A stretch of 64,000 bases of DNA from Planctomycetota bacterium (GTDB lineage: Bacteria > Planctomycetota > Phycisphaerae > UBA1845 > UTPLA1), in NCBI GenBank assembly GCA_016712275.1, contig JADJRI010000020.1, forward strand, positions 1 to 64,000. The letters run 5' to 3'. A program made the position numbers and the translations under genes. Shown one piece after another: positions 46,169 through 56,921 of the stretch (position 1 is its first letter; each line of letters starts with the position of its first letter). The notes below the pieces were generated by a model. The model was not told where the DNA came from. It did not search any database and saw nothing but the letters and a program-made list of their open reading frames with translations.

Positions 46169-47551
46169 TTACGACCCGGCGAGAGACTCTTCTTCGGTGA
46201 GCGGCTCGGCATACTGGCCCATGACACGGCAGAGCATTTCAACCGTGCGGCGGGTCGCCCGTGTTTTGACGAACAACATCCTGCGCCCGGCTGCCCATGG
46301 CCTCGGCGGCGGGGCGATCCTGCAGCAGCATGCGGGGTCGGCACGAGGTCGTCATCCTTTTGGAACTGAATTGCCGCGCGCGCAGAGAGAAGTCGCTCGG
46401 CGACATCGGCAAAATTTTCGACATGAGGTCCGAAGCACATCGGTTTGCCCAATGCCGCCACCTCCATCATGTCGCTACCGCCCAGCGGAACCAGCGTGCG
46501 ACCGACGAAGACGACATCGGCGAGTGCATAGAATTTTCGAAGTTCGCCCATCGTATCGCCAAGATAAACCATGGACTTCTCGCGGCTGAGGTGGCCGCCG
46601 GCCTTGGAGACATCGGTTGGTACGACGACGCCCGGGTCCGGTCCGCCGGGGTCGAAGTATTGACTTCGCCGTTTGACGGCGTGGCCGCGCGTATCGAGCG
46701 AACGGGCGACTTCATTGAATCGCTCGGGCTTGCGTGGGATGAGTGCGAGTTGAATTTTTGGAATTTCGAGGCGAAGTCGCGTGTAGGCGCGAAGAAGCAG
46801 ATCCTCTTCCCCCGGTCCCGTGGACCCGGCAACGATAATGGGGCCGGTTCGATCGATTCCCATCGCGATGGCCAGTTCGTCGGCTCCCGGAATCGTCTCC
46901 GAGACCTGGGCGGTGTCATACTTCATCGAACCTGTGATGGCGATGCGGTCGTGGATTCCGAGGGATTGGAAGCGCGTCGAATAGACTTCGTTTTGAACCG
47001 CCGCCCACGTGATTTGCGAGAACATGCGGGCCGCCACGCCGCGCACCAGGGGCATGTTGAACCGCTTCATCGACTTTTCCGCCGTTACGCGGCCATTCGC
47101 GATGCCGACGGGAATGCCCTGTTCATGGGCAATCTGAACAAGGTTGGGCCAGACTTCCAGTTCCATCAAAATGATGGCGTTGGGCCGGATTCGATTGAAA
47201 ACCCGATTCACTACGAACGTGAAATCGAGCGGATATCGGAAAATGAGCTTTTGCGGATAGAGCCGACGTGCGGCCGCATAGCCGGTGTCGGTTGTTGCAG
47301 AAATCACAATGTCAAATTCGGGCAGGGTCGCTTCGATTTCGCGGACGAGGCTCTTGGTCGCGTTTACCTCGCCGAGCGAGACGGCGTGAATCCAAATGCA
47401 TGGCCCTTCGCTGGCCCGAAAGGGCACTGCCCCCAGCCGCTCGCGCCAGCCATGACGATTCTTCTTCAGCACGACCATCTGATAAATCAGTATGGGTGTG
47501 TAGGCGATGGCAGCGAAGAAATATCAAAACGTTTAAGAGCCAAGGCGGCAT
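46169..47551 (-). CDS. waaA: 3-deoxy-D-manno-octulosonic acid (Kdo) transferase (three frameshifts)
   Basis: Adds Kdo to lipid A precursor, implying an LPS-type outer membrane. Core: WIHAVSLGEVNATKSLVREI, YPLDFTFVVNRVFNRIRPN, MELEVWPNLV, and FVGRTLVPLGGSDMMEVAALGKP (read in parts). The best start is ATG 47551 (MPPWLLNVLIF), giving the N-terminal anchor once a shift near 47520 is repaired. Shifts near 46340 and 46260 recover the C-terminus (LLQDRPAAEAMGSRAQDVV, then RRTVEMLCRVMGQY) to a TAA at 46169-46171. Joined length about 460 residues, near normal. Many antisense frames here are shadows. Confidence 0.9.
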
Positions 47552-47667
47552 AAGCCGCTCATCATAGGCGGCGCGGACTTTCTCGCAACGGCCGGCTTAC
47601 TCTTAAACTTCTGTCTTGCAATGCTCAATCAACAGGACGCAACCTGTGAGTACTGGGTAATAGCCGA

Positions 47668-48571
47668 TCATGGGGGTGGCGGTTTCCACTTTGGATTTTG
47701 AGAATCGGGCTCTGCATTCCCACCTTCGACCGGACTTGTCGCACCGCCCGTTTGACGCCCGTAAGTCGGCCCCGTCTTCCAATCATCGGGGATTTCGCGC
47801 TCGCTCAGTAGATCGAGCAGGTGGGGTTTGTCCCATGGCGAGACTTCACAAAGCGTGAGATGGCCGAGCTGGCGCGAGAAGACATAAAGCCCGGGCCCAA
47901 CCTCATTCGGTTTACATGCCATGCAAGTTTTGTCGACGAAGACAATCACGCCCTTGCCATCGACCTTGGCAATAAACTCAACGGCCTGAGCCGTACTGGA
48001 GCGAGCCAGAGGTACGTACGAAAGGCCCGTCGGAATGATGTTCGCGGGCGGCGACGCCATGGCCAGGGCCTGGCCCAATCTCGAATACAATGCCTGGGCA
48101 AATTCCTTATCGTTTTTGCAAAGCCAATCAGCGACGAACTGCTTCTTTTCCGCTTCGTTGTACGCCTCTGCGAGCGTATATCGTGGCAGCGGCGGGAACA
48201 AATCCTCATCGCTAGGATTGAACCATGGCGCGTACTGCCAGACGGCCGTGGCCGCGATCACAATCGAAGACGCAATAAGAAACCACGAGACACCGCGCGA
48301 AAGCCGTCTGGGCTGCACGGTCTTTTTGTGTCGTGAACGCCCATTGGAAGAAGTTCGACCTGGGCCGCGTCCGATGCGGATTCGTCGGCGACCACCAGCG
48401 CGAACAAATTGTTAATGGATCGATCGATTCGGGTCTGAAACTCAACGGCGGTTCGAACGGCGGCATGCGTTTCCATGAGCGCTCAAAGGAGGCGCGATCG
48501 GCCGGCGAGAGGCGGCCATCGACATAAGCGTCGATCCAGCGTTCCAGCTTTTCGCGATTGTCTGAATTCAT
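47668..48571 (-). CDS. Probable anti-sigma factor, membrane-anchored (two frameshifts)
   Basis: Starts at ATG 48571, overlapping the stop of the ECF sigma gene by 4 bases. N-terminal NREKLERWIDAYVDGRLSPADRASFER is typical of the sigma-binding part of planctomycete anti-sigma factors; the usual zinc-binding His-Cys motif is absent. After shifts near 48480 and in a run of A at 48323-48327 the protein continues to a membrane helix (SWFLIASSIVIAATAVW) and a periplasmic domain of about 190 residues containing a C-x2-C (CMACKP). Joined length about 300 residues. It should hold the sigma factor at the membrane until a signal arrives; the signal is unknown. Confidence 0.75.
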
Positions 48572-49197
48572 GCCTGTCCTCGCGGGTCCGGCGCAGCGTT
48601 GCGCCAAAGGCCCATTAGCCTGTTTCGCAAATGCCGCCGCGTGCGATGCACATGACTCATTGCAGTGCCTTCGGGGATGGAAAGGGCGACGGAGATGTCG
48701 GCATATTCCATGGACTCAATGGTTCGCAGCAAAAGACACGCCCTGGCGATTTCGCTGACCTCGCCCAGTGCCTGCATGACCCGGTCGTCAAACCATGACT
48801 GATCGGCCGGCAACTCACCTTTGGGGCCGAGCTGATTTCCGTCCGCACTTGGGGCATGCAGTGATCGGTCGGCCTGTAGCGATTCAGAGTCCGTGCCCAG
48901 ATGAATGCCCTTTCGGCGATGTTCCCGGCGAGACGTGTTCATGGCGACGTTACGCACCATTTGGCCCATCCACGCTGTGAAGCTCGTGCCCGGCGTGAAT
49001 TGATCCAGTTTTTCGAGCGCGATGATCGCCGCATCCTGTACGACATCCTCGGCCAGCGATCGATCACCCAACATGCCCGCGGCGATGAGCCAGAGAATTC
49101 GATGCGACTTTTTGAATTGCGCGGAGAAATCCACTCCGCCGGGAGTCGCTCGTGCGGCGGCGTCCAAGGCTTTCTGACTCGCGGTCAAATCACTCAT
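48568..49197 (-). CDS. ECF-type RNA polymerase sigma factor
   Basis: 209 residues with region 2 (LAEDVVQDAAIIALEKLDQF, then FTAWMGQMVRNVAMN) and region 4 (LLRTIESMEYADISVALSIPEGTAMSHVHRTRRHLR, seen in parts). Both are standard for sigma-70 family extracytoplasmic-function factors. Between them lies a hydrophilic linker. Intact. Stop and next start overlap (ATGA) with the probable anti-sigma gene, the usual arrangement for such pairs, so the anti-sigma partner assignment is mainly contextual. Targets unknown. Confidence 0.9.
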   Translation of the reverse strand: MSDLTASQKALDAAARATPGGVDFSAQFKKSHRILWLIAAGMLGDRSLAEDVVQDAAIIALEKLDQFTPGTSFTAWMGQMVRNVAMNTSRREHRRKGIHLGTDSESLQADRSLHAPSADGNQLGPKGELPADQSWFDDRVMQALGEVSEIARACLLLRTIESMEYADISVALSIPEGTAMSHVHRTRRHLRNRLMGLWRNAAPDPRGQA

Positions 49198-49347
49198 CCG
49201 CTTCTCTGTGGGTAAATGTCTCAGAATTCATTTGGGATTGCAGGCAAGACCAAAGGCGACGAACGACGCAATCGGCTTACGACCTCGTGGCGGATATCGG
49301 ACGGCATGGCAATCGGCTCGCGTGTAGAGATGCAAACCCTCAGGCGA

Positions 49348-50148
49348 CTATTCCCACCACTCCAGCAAGTCCCACTTCGGCCTCGAATCGAGTTCACGCG
49401 CGATGGATTCCGGCAGATGTCCGGCGGATGCGAATGGGTCCTGTGTCTCCTGCAGCCATGCGCGCCAGGCATCGACATCGTGATCATGCGTGACGCCGGT
49501 CAGCGACGCGAGGGAAAGCTCGGCGGTGTGCGCCACCGCGAAATTTTCCGTGACCAAAGCATCGATCAATGCCTCGATGACGCGGCGCTCGGGAAAATAG
49601 CCCAGCGTTTCAAGCATGGCGAGCCGTGTGCTGTGATCGGACTCGGCGCGAATTCGCTCGATCAGGGTCGTAATGAGCATCTCGCGATCTTCGGGCGTCA
49701 CATCGCTGGTGCGAATAACATGCAGCAGCAGATTGGCCGCGTTCCACCGCACCGGCGGCGGCGCTTCGCGCACGCCTTCATGCTTTCGGACCGGACTGGT
49801 CAGCAGAATGGTGCAAGTTTCGACGCGCGACGCCTCGTTGCAACGGGACATGGCGCGCAGCGCGGCGCAGCGAACCATGGCATCGGTGTCCGTGCGGGCA
49901 AGCGTGTCAAAAACTTTGGCGGCCCATTCCGTTTGACCATCAGCACTTTTGGCAAGTCCCACGACGCCGCGCCGGCGTTCGTCGGCCACTTTGGATTCGA
50001 GCGCCATGTCGAGGTATTCGCGGCTCGACTTGCGGCCTTCAAACATGCGTTTGTTTTTGGGACTGTTGCAGCCGGCAGACACGAAGGAGAGTGTCAATAG
50101 AAAGGCGGCCATGCAAGCCAAATGGGCGCTTCGAAGGGGTTCAAACAT
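49348..50148 (-). CDS. HEAT-repeat lipoprotein
   Basis: About 266 residues from ATG 50148, which overlaps the murI stop by 8 bases. Signal with lipobox FVSAGCN, then Ala/Arg/Leu-rich helical pairs (MVRCAALRAMSRC, TRLAMLETLGYFPERRVIEALIDAL) characteristic of HEAT repeats, ending DLLEWWE. Likely a scaffold at the envelope. Translational coupling to murI is visible, but a role in wall synthesis is only a guess. The frame that extends to 50265 overlaps murI and is rejected. Confidence 0.72.
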   Translation of the reverse strand: MFEPLRSAHLACMAAFLLTLSFVSAGCNSPKNKRMFEGRKSSREYLDMALESKVADERRRGVVGLAKSADGQTEWAAKVFDTLARTDTDAMVRCAALRAMSRCNEASRVETCTILLTSPVRKHEGVREAPPPVRWNAANLLLHVIRTSDVTPEDREMLITTLIERIRAESDHSTRLAMLETLGYFPERRVIEALIDALVTENFAVAHTAELSLASLTGVTHDHDVDAWRAWLQETQDPFASAGHLPESIARELDSRPKWDLLEWWE

Positions 50149-50982
50149 GCGCCTTGGCATCATGGGCGAAAAACTGCTCCGGAGAAATCCACGTGACATC
50201 GACAACCGGATGATCGAGAAAACGCTGCCCCAACTCACGAAATCGCTGCGGATTGTCGCTGACATAACAGGTCAACCTGCCGGTTTCCTCGCGGGAAGAC
50301 AGAGCATTGGACGCCTTCAACTGTTGCACGACCGACTTCGCGGTCTGTTCCCCCGAATCAAGCAAAATGACATCGGGGCCGGTCACTTCCGCAATGGCTT
50401 CACGCAGCAACGGATAATGCGTACACCCCAGAACCAGCACGCGCGGGTTCAATCGAACGAGCGGGTCGAGATAATCCCGGACCACCGCACGCGTAATCGG
50501 ATCGTCCCATCGACGGCCTTCTTCCGCAAGCGGCACGAAGAGCGGACAGGGCTTTTGAATCACGCGGGCGTCGGACTGAAATCGCTTCATGGCCCGGCGA
50601 TAGGCGTCTGAATTAATTGTTCCTTCGGTTGCGATGACCGCAATAAGGCGGCCTCGCTTTGAATGACAGCCGCCTTCGCCCCGGCCTCGATGGACGGCAC
50701 ACACGGGAACGGGAAGCATGTTCGAGCCGCCGGCATGGCGGCGGCCGTGGCCGTGTTGCAGGCCACGACAATCATCTTGGGGTCAAAGCGAAGCAGAAAT
50801 TCGCAATTTTCCCTGGCGAAGCGCGTGACGGTTTCGCTGCTCTTGATTCCGTAGGGTACACGGGCCGTATCGCCGAAATAAACAATTTCCTCGGATGGCA
50901 ATCGTCGTTGAAGTTCCCGTACAACGGTCAGGCCGCCGATTCCGGAATCGAACACTGCAATGCAACGATCATCACCCGCCAT
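50141..50982 (-). CDS. murI: Glutamate racemase (one frameshift)
   Basis: Makes D-glutamate for peptidoglycan, suggesting a peptidoglycan wall. Start IAVFDSGIGGLTVVREL; first catalytic Cys in VVACNTATAA, second in LGCTHYPLL. The frame breaks near 50650: CVPSIEAGAKAAVIQSEA continues as LIAVIATEGTINSDAYRRA in the next frame, consistent with one lost G. Joined length about 280 residues, the usual size. ATG 50982. Followed by a coupled HEAT-repeat lipoprotein. Confidence 0.93.
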
Positions 50983-51145
50983 GTGCGCATCCCTGCAAAT
51001 CGTGAGACAACGTCCGTTTCGTCGCGACCTCATAATATCGTCAGAAGCGGGGGATCACAAATAGGAGCGCGCTGTGTGTGCAATTGCCCTGGCGATGAGT
51101 TGATGGTGTGGCCTAATTGAACGCCGCCGGGGGGCAGCGCCGCAC

Positions 51146-52890
51146 TTACGGCTCAATCTGAAACAGCGCCCAAGCCGCATTTTTGCGAACACTCTCGTCC
51201 TCATCTTCAGCCGCCTCTTTCAGGGCCGGCACGGCTTCAGAAGCGGCCGTGCCGATGCGACCCAGCGCATCAATGGCATACCAGCGAACTTGGGCATCAT
51301 CGTTTGCCAGCAACTTGATCAACTCCGGTACGGCCGGTTTGCCCATGCTCACCAGCGCATAGACCGTGGCTCGGCGATCCCGCGTCTTGCGCCCTTCAGG
51401 GCTTCGATCAGCGCGGGTATTGTTTCGGGCGCTTCCTTGCCCACTTTCCCGAGCGCGACGGCGGCCCGCAATGTGACAAGATCATCCGTGTCTCGCATGG
51501 CTTCGATCAGCGCCGGCGTCGCCTCCACGGCTTTGGTACCGATCGCGCCGATGGCGCGGGCTGCGTTGGCCCGGACCGATGCCTGCGAATCCTTCAAACC
51601 GGCCATGAGCGCCGGCAAAGCGGGGGCTGCTTTGCGGCCGAAACCGCGAAGGACCTCGGCCGAATTGGTGCGAACCGATTCGTGCGGCGATGACAAACCG
51701 CGCACCAGAATGGGAACGGCCTTGGTTCCGATGGCGCCGAGCGTCAGGGACGCCTGATGTCGAACCTTGTCGTCCGAATCATCGAGCGCCGTACGCAGCG
51801 CTTCCAATGCCGGTTCCGCTTTTTCGCCCAGCTCCGCAAGCACTTCGGCCGCGCGACAGCGTAGCGATGCATCGTCCGACGCAAGCAGGGCGCAAATTGC
51901 GGGAACGACGGGCTTGCCGATTTGCTTTACCGCATCGACGGCCCGTCGGCGGATGTTGGCGTCGTCATCGGCAATGACGCTCACGAGGGAATGTCTGGCG
52001 GGTTCGCCGATCTCGCCCAGCGCCTCCACGGCCTGACGCCGTACCGTGCTGCTTTTGTCTGCGAGAATCAGGGTCAGGGCCTGAAGCGTGTCCGCATCGC
52101 TCGCCTTGATTTTTCCGAGTGCCGCAATCGCGGCAGAGTTTACGCGCGCGTCCCGGTCGCCGAGAGCCAGGCGCAAGTCCGAAGCCGCTTCGACGGCGGC
52201 GGGGCCGCACGCGCCCAGCGCCTCCGCCGAGGTGATTCTCACATAGATGTTCCGATCCTTCAGTGTGTCTCGAAGACTGGCAATGGCGTTCGTATCGATT
52301 GCGGCAATGTCTCGCAGCGCTGCGGCCGCTTCCCCACGTATGGCCCAATTCTCATCGCCCAACAGAACCGTCAACCGCGGAACCGCCGGCGCAGCATCTC
52401 GGCCGATGGAGCCCAACAGGCCGATGGAGCGGCGACGAATGTCCTCTTCCGGGTCATCCAGCCGTTCAATCAGCGCGGCCACGGTTTCCGGCGACCTGGC
52501 GCCGATTCGGCCCAAGGTAATTACGGTCTCCATGCGCAATGTGCGATCCGGTTGATTCAAAAGGGACAGGAGCCGGTCGATGGCCGATTGCGCATCCCAA
52601 CTGAACTTGCCCAGCGCAATGACGGCCTGCCATCGAACCTTCTGATCCGCGTCGTCGAGCAAGGCGATGAGCGCCGGCACCGACGACTCCGGCGATTCGT
52701 GCCGTTCTCCCATTTGAAAAGCGGCCGCACGCCGGATTTCAACCTCCTTGGAAGTGAGCCTTTCGATCAGTTCTTCAGTGGTAAGCGGCTCGGGCGCTGA
52801 TGTGGGCGAGTCATCGCCGCGCGCGGCCGGGTGCGACCCGCACAGCGCGAGGGTAAGGACACATAGGATTCGTGCGGTGTTTTGAAGCAT
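51146..52890 (-). CDS. Secreted HEAT-repeat protein (one frameshift)
   Basis: About 580 residues. Signal MLQNTARILCVLTLALCGSH from ATG 52890 (ATG 52917 also possible), then some 14 HEAT or PBS-lyase-type repeats, each with the pattern VRRxAVEALGEIG (for example RRQAVEALGEIGEPA and VRWQAVIALGKF). The frame ends at 51349, but the last two repeats (VPELIKLLANDDAQVRWYA and RKNAAWALFQIEP) lie in a shifted frame to 51146, with the break near 51395. A protein-binding solenoid in the periplasm or outside; partner unknown. Upstream of murI on the same strand but separated by about 160 bases. Confidence 0.82.
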
Positions 52891-52935
52891 GGGGCTTTGG
52901 GCGACAGTATGTGCCATGGAATGAATAAACGCCAA

Positions 52936-53409
52936 TTGTGGACGCGGTTCACGAGTTTGGGGGGCGATGCCGCCGCTTGAATTGTAGTGAAGAGTTCATA
53001 AAGCCGTGCGTCGTGTCGATTCGTTTTCGGAGTCGCTTACTGAAGGAAGCGTTCGCAAAAAAAAGCCCCTGGTAGTCGAAGTCGCGTTACATGAATGCTA
53101 GGAACGATGGCGGGCAATGTCGTGAACTTGGCCCGCAACTGTTTTCGACACCAAACGTCCTAACAGATTCGTAACTCTGCAGTGTGGAATCCGCACGGCG
53201 GCGCATTTTTGGGTGCTGGTACAGGTTGGGGAGCATGCGCCTCTGGCCGGTGCGAATTTCCAGAGAATTCGTACCCCATATGCTTCAAACTGTACAAGTA
53301 CCCATTGTTGGGTGTACATGGCAGTGTCGTTTCGAGGCGGTTAGCATTTGCGAGGGGCGATTGGCAGGTTGTTCGGCCCATGATTCCCGTCACTTGAAGG
53401 GCTGCTGAT
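52936..53409. other. Intergenic region with possible structured leader
   Basis: About 470 bases with no credible gene. A 10-bp hairpin with one G-T pair lies at 53249-53275 (arms GGTGCGAATT and AATTCGTACC, 7-base loop). A second, bulged stem around GTACCCA / TGGGTGTAC lies at about 53297-53320. Both are upstream of the acyltransferase-like gene. No known riboswitch consensus was recognised. Confidence 0.45.
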
Positions 53410-54686
53410 ATGTCAAAGCGCGAGGTCGTTAGAAAACTGATGGACAAGTTTGCCGCCTCGCGCGAGCGACATCGGACGCGGCATCGTGCGAGCGGATATG
53501 GATTTGTATTTGCCGATCGGCTGGCTTACCTCGATGCCGCCCGGTGGACGCGATTACGGCCGGCGCATCGGTGTTTATGAGGCGGCCTTACCTGATGGCC
53601 GTCGAAACATGCGGACCGGCGAATATTACGCCGCGATACGCGATTATTTTTCGCGACGAAGTGCCTGCGGCGGCGTTGGTGTTGCAAGTTGTGGAATTGA
53701 GCGGTTCGTCCGTCACTTGCAGGAACGGAAAAGCTCGCTCCGCGGTCGGCAAGTCGAACCTGTCCGCCAGGGCCGGTGCGGCGGTGAAGGGTGCGTCGAA
53801 GCAGTTACGCACCTCGGCGCTGTCGCGTATCAATTCCAAGTTTCTCGTGTGTGGCAACCTGATGTCATGGGGCTTGCACGGGGTGGCCATTGCGGAGGGC
53901 GAGGACGGGCGCGGCCATGTGGCCGGCCATCGCTGAAGCGATTTATCGAAAAGTGCCGGGCGGAAAAGCTGTCGAGCAATGTGAGCTTCGTCATGGTCAA
54001 GGATTTTTCGCAGGCCGATGCGGGCCGGTCGAAAACGCTCGAGACATTCAGCTATGAATCGATGCCGACCGATCCCGACATGGTGCTGGATTTCAAGCCG
54101 GAGTGGACATCGCACGAGGATTATCTGGCGGCGATGAGTTCGAAGTACCGCAAGGGCATCGTGAAGTTGCTTCGCGATGTAAAGGATGCGGGATGGACCG
54201 TTGATCCGCTGGCAAATCCGGCGGAATCGGCGGAGAGGTTGCACGCCCTCTACCTGCAGGTCCACGACAAGGCGGCGGTGCGACTGTTCACGCTGCGGCC
54301 GGAGTTCATTCCGACGCTGGCCGGACTTTTGGGCGCCGACTTTCGTTGCACCGTGAAAGCGCAAGGAGGGTGACATCGCCGGATTTGTCACAACGTTGAA
54401 GGACGGCGACACGGCGGTGGGGTATTACCTCGGCTATGACAAGGCGACGAATGAGACGGTGCCGGTTTATTTTCGATTGCTGCATGCGGTGATTGCGGAT
54501 TCGATTGCGATGGGGTGCAAGCGGCTGTCGCTGGGGCGGACGGCGCTCGAGCCGAAGGCTCGGCTGGGTGCCAGGCCGGTGCCACTGAATGTGGATACGG
54601 CATCGGCATCCGATGATGAATCAGATGCTGCGGCCGTTCGTGGGGCTGGTGCCGCATGGGGAGGCACCGGAGAGGAGTCCGTTTAA
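53410..54686 (+). pseudogene. FemAB/GNAT-like acyltransferase, heavily frameshifted
   Basis: Starts at ATG 53410 (MSKREVVRKLMDKFAASRE). The protein signal passes through at least four frame changes, near 53547, 53905, 53958 and 54365. Recoverable pieces: FVFADRLAYLDAARW; FMRRPYLMAVE with VCGNLMSWGLHG; SYESMPTDPDMVLDF plus MSSKYRKGIVKLLRDV; and VGYYLGYDKATNETVPVYF ending in GRTALEPKARLGARPVPL. The last parts resemble peptidoglycan-precursor or FemAB-like GNAT proteins of bacteria. The tail after LGARP is rich in Asp/Ser/Ala/Gly and contains a fragment like the GTGGCACCGGC repeat, so it may be non-native. More damaged than any housekeeping gene here, so a real pseudogene is plausible. Confidence 0.6.
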
Positions 54687-54803
54687 GGAGGCGTGAGGGG
54701 CGGGGAGACCAAGTTTGGGCTGTTTCTCGTTAATGGCTACACCGAATTCGAATTAGCTACCCATTGGCTACTCCATTGGATAATTCATTGAAAGGGCCGG
54801 ATC

Positions 54804-55639
54804 ATGAAGATACAAGAAATACAGAGAGTTGCATCATATGGGTTGATGTCGGTCATTGCGTCGATCGCTGCGTGTAGTCAGGGATATCACCCTGCCGATT
54901 GAGTTTGCATATCGTGATCGGCTGGGCGACCAGAGCATTTCGGCCGAAGCAATTTTGTGAGGCAGGCCGCATCTATTGCGAAGCGGACACCTACGAGGCC
55001 GAGGGCGAAATCAATATGAAATCTCCGGAGCGCGAAGAGAGGATTCGCATTCGATGTGTTCTTGGTCCGAACGGTGAGTATCGGCTTGAATGCGGAGACA
55101 AAGCGAGCATATTTGACGGCGAATACCTCGGTGGACATATGAGCGGCCAATATGAAATCGCCTACGACTTCAAGAGAATGGCGGACAACGTCAAGGCAAA
55201 AGGACGTTCGGATATGAAATTGTGCCGGCCGGAACGGTTGGGCGATGGGGCGATGCTAATAGGTTCCGCAGCCTTCATGGGGCATGGAGCTGGTCTTGAA
55301 TCGATGGGTCGCGCGCTCGGGTGTGAATGGATGGAGCTCTACATGCGCGACGAAAAATGCAATGCCGTTCACGAGGGAAGTGATTTCGCACAGGGAGTTC
55401 CATGTTTCAAGATTCGGATCCAAACTACTGAGGGCCAACCGAGGCTTTGGGCCTGGATCGACAAACACCATGGAGTCCTTCGAAGGTATGAGCGCGTGAT
55501 GGATCAAACGCAAATATCGGTTTCCTATGATTTCATTCGAATCAATCATCGGCTCAATGACAACGAGTTTATGCTGCCGGAAGAAGCGAAAAGACGGTTT
55601 CAGAAAAAACGGCAGGAAGAAGCGAAAAGGAGCGATTAG
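54804..55639 (+). CDS. LolA-like lipoprotein, frameshifted
   Basis: ATG 54804 begins a lipoprotein signal (IASIAACS). Around 54895-54955 the frame changes once or twice: the short piece EFAYRDRLGDQSISAEAIL, then EAGRIYCEADTYEAEGEI reads on in the frame that ends at 55639. The mature part (RIRCVLGPNGEYRLEC, FKIRIQTTEGQPRLWAWIDK, LRRYERVMDQ) has the same plan as the tandem lipoprotein at 14086-15747: a half-barrel carrier-like domain. About 278 residues. The C-terminus is very basic (RRFQKKRQEEAKRSD). AT-rich compared with the neighbours. Function probably in binding a lipid or hydrophobic ligand. Confidence 0.58.
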
Positions 55640-55745
55640 GCGGTTCAGAAAACGGAAGTAGTTGGTGAGATAATATGAGGCGCTTCAACTATTTAGTCGG
55701 TTGCAGGATCGCCGATGATGGTGCGACTAGTTCGTTTGCTGCATC

Positions 55746-56921
55746 CTAAGGCAGTTTGTAGAGCCTTACGCCGTACTGACCGTTTGAATCACAAGAATAT
55801 GCGAAGAATCGGGAATCTTGTGAAACGGCAATCGGGCAGTATGGATTCATTAACCCACTCTTGAAATTGAAAATGGAATTACCGGATTCCACGCTCAACA
55901 GATGAATCGCATAGGCGGTTCTTGCGAGACAGAATCGTTCATTTGGCAACCAGACCAGATACTGTGGAAGGTGTCGAATTGTTGTCACTGCGACCGATGG
56001 CCGAACTGGTGCGCAATCGAAAGCGAATAATTCGGAGATTTGATGGTCACCGGCTGCGAGAATTCGTTCGCCATTTCGTGAGAGCGAGAGGTGGTAGACT
56101 TCGCTGAGGGATGCGGGTTCCAGGTGGTAGGTTCCTTCTCCAGTGTTTGCATTCCAAGCCTCGACTATTCCCGAAGACGATCTTGTGTGAATCGACTTTC
56201 CGTCTTGAGAAAATTCTGCCGAGTTGATTTCACCTTTGTCGGGCCCGCCGCACCAGATCATGCGACCGGATGCAATTTCGTGCACGCTCATTTGCATTGA
56301 AGTCGCTACTAGCAAGCGCGCTGCGTTGGGCGAGAATTCTACAGAGTGAACTCTAGATGGCAGATGATTGGGATACGTAATTTCTTGGATTTGAATTCCG
56401 TTGCGGGCGTTCCAGATTCGTATGCAGTCATAGCCTGCTGACGCGGCCGTTTGATTGTCCGGGGCGATGTCGACGCAGTAAATTCCGCCATGAACAACGC
56501 CGAATTTGTGATACGTTCCAGCGACGACAAAAGGGAACCACTGCCGATAAACAAGGAAAAGGGGCGTAATCAGGGGAAACCAGAACAAACGAGTCTTGAA
56601 GCCTGCGTTGCCGTGGTTTGAAAAAAAGGTGATTTGACGGCCGGTTTCGAGTTCGATGATTCGGGCCGTGCAATCAGTTGACGCGGTGGCCAGGTATTTG
56701 CCATCACGAGAGAACTTCACGCAGTTCACACGATCTGAATGGCCGCCGAAGCTCCATAGCTGACCGACATAGTCTTTCGGCGCTTCGCTAACCTTATGGA
56801 TTAGATCAGTTCGTGCGCAGCCGTTTAAGGACACGAAAAACGCACAACCGACAAGTGCGATACCGATGACACGACGCAATCGCCGGGGCGGGAAGGTTGT
56901 TGTAATCACTGACTCTCGCAT
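55746..56921 (-). CDS. WD40-repeat lipoprotein
   Basis: 391 residues. Signal with lipobox VSLNGCA, then WD40-type repeats (GHSDRVNCVKFSRDGKYLAT, IYCVDIAPDNQTAASAGYD, RVHSVEFSPNAARLLVA, EINSAEFSQDGKSIHTRS), probably six or seven blades. An odd hydrophobic insert (RLFWFPLITPLFLVYRQWFPF) lies within the second blade. ATG 56921. Propellers of this kind serve as binding platforms; planctomycetes encode many. Partner unknown. Sequence is AT-richer than the gld genes that follow. Confidence 0.78.
   Translation of the reverse strand: MRESVITTTFPPRRLRRVIGIALVGCAFFVSLNGCARTDLIHKVSEAPKDYVGQLWSFGGHSDRVNCVKFSRDGKYLATASTDCTARIIELETGRQITFFSNHGNAGFKTRLFWFPLITPLFLVYRQWFPFVVAGTYHKFGVVHGGIYCVDIAPDNQTAASAGYDCIRIWNARNGIQIQEITYPNHLPSRVHSVEFSPNAARLLVATSMQMSVHEIASGRMIWCGGPDKGEINSAEFSQDGKSIHTRSSSGIVEAWNANTGEGTYHLEPASLSEVYHLSLSRNGERILAAGDHQISELFAFDCAPVRPSVAVTTIRHLPQYLVWLPNERFCLARTAYAIHLLSVESGNSIFNFKSGLMNPYCPIAVSQDSRFFAYSCDSNGQYGVRLYKLP

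Noticed and set aside
46297..47553. 418-codon plus-strand frame over waaA
   Set aside because: Shadow of the Kdo transferase; no motifs of its own.
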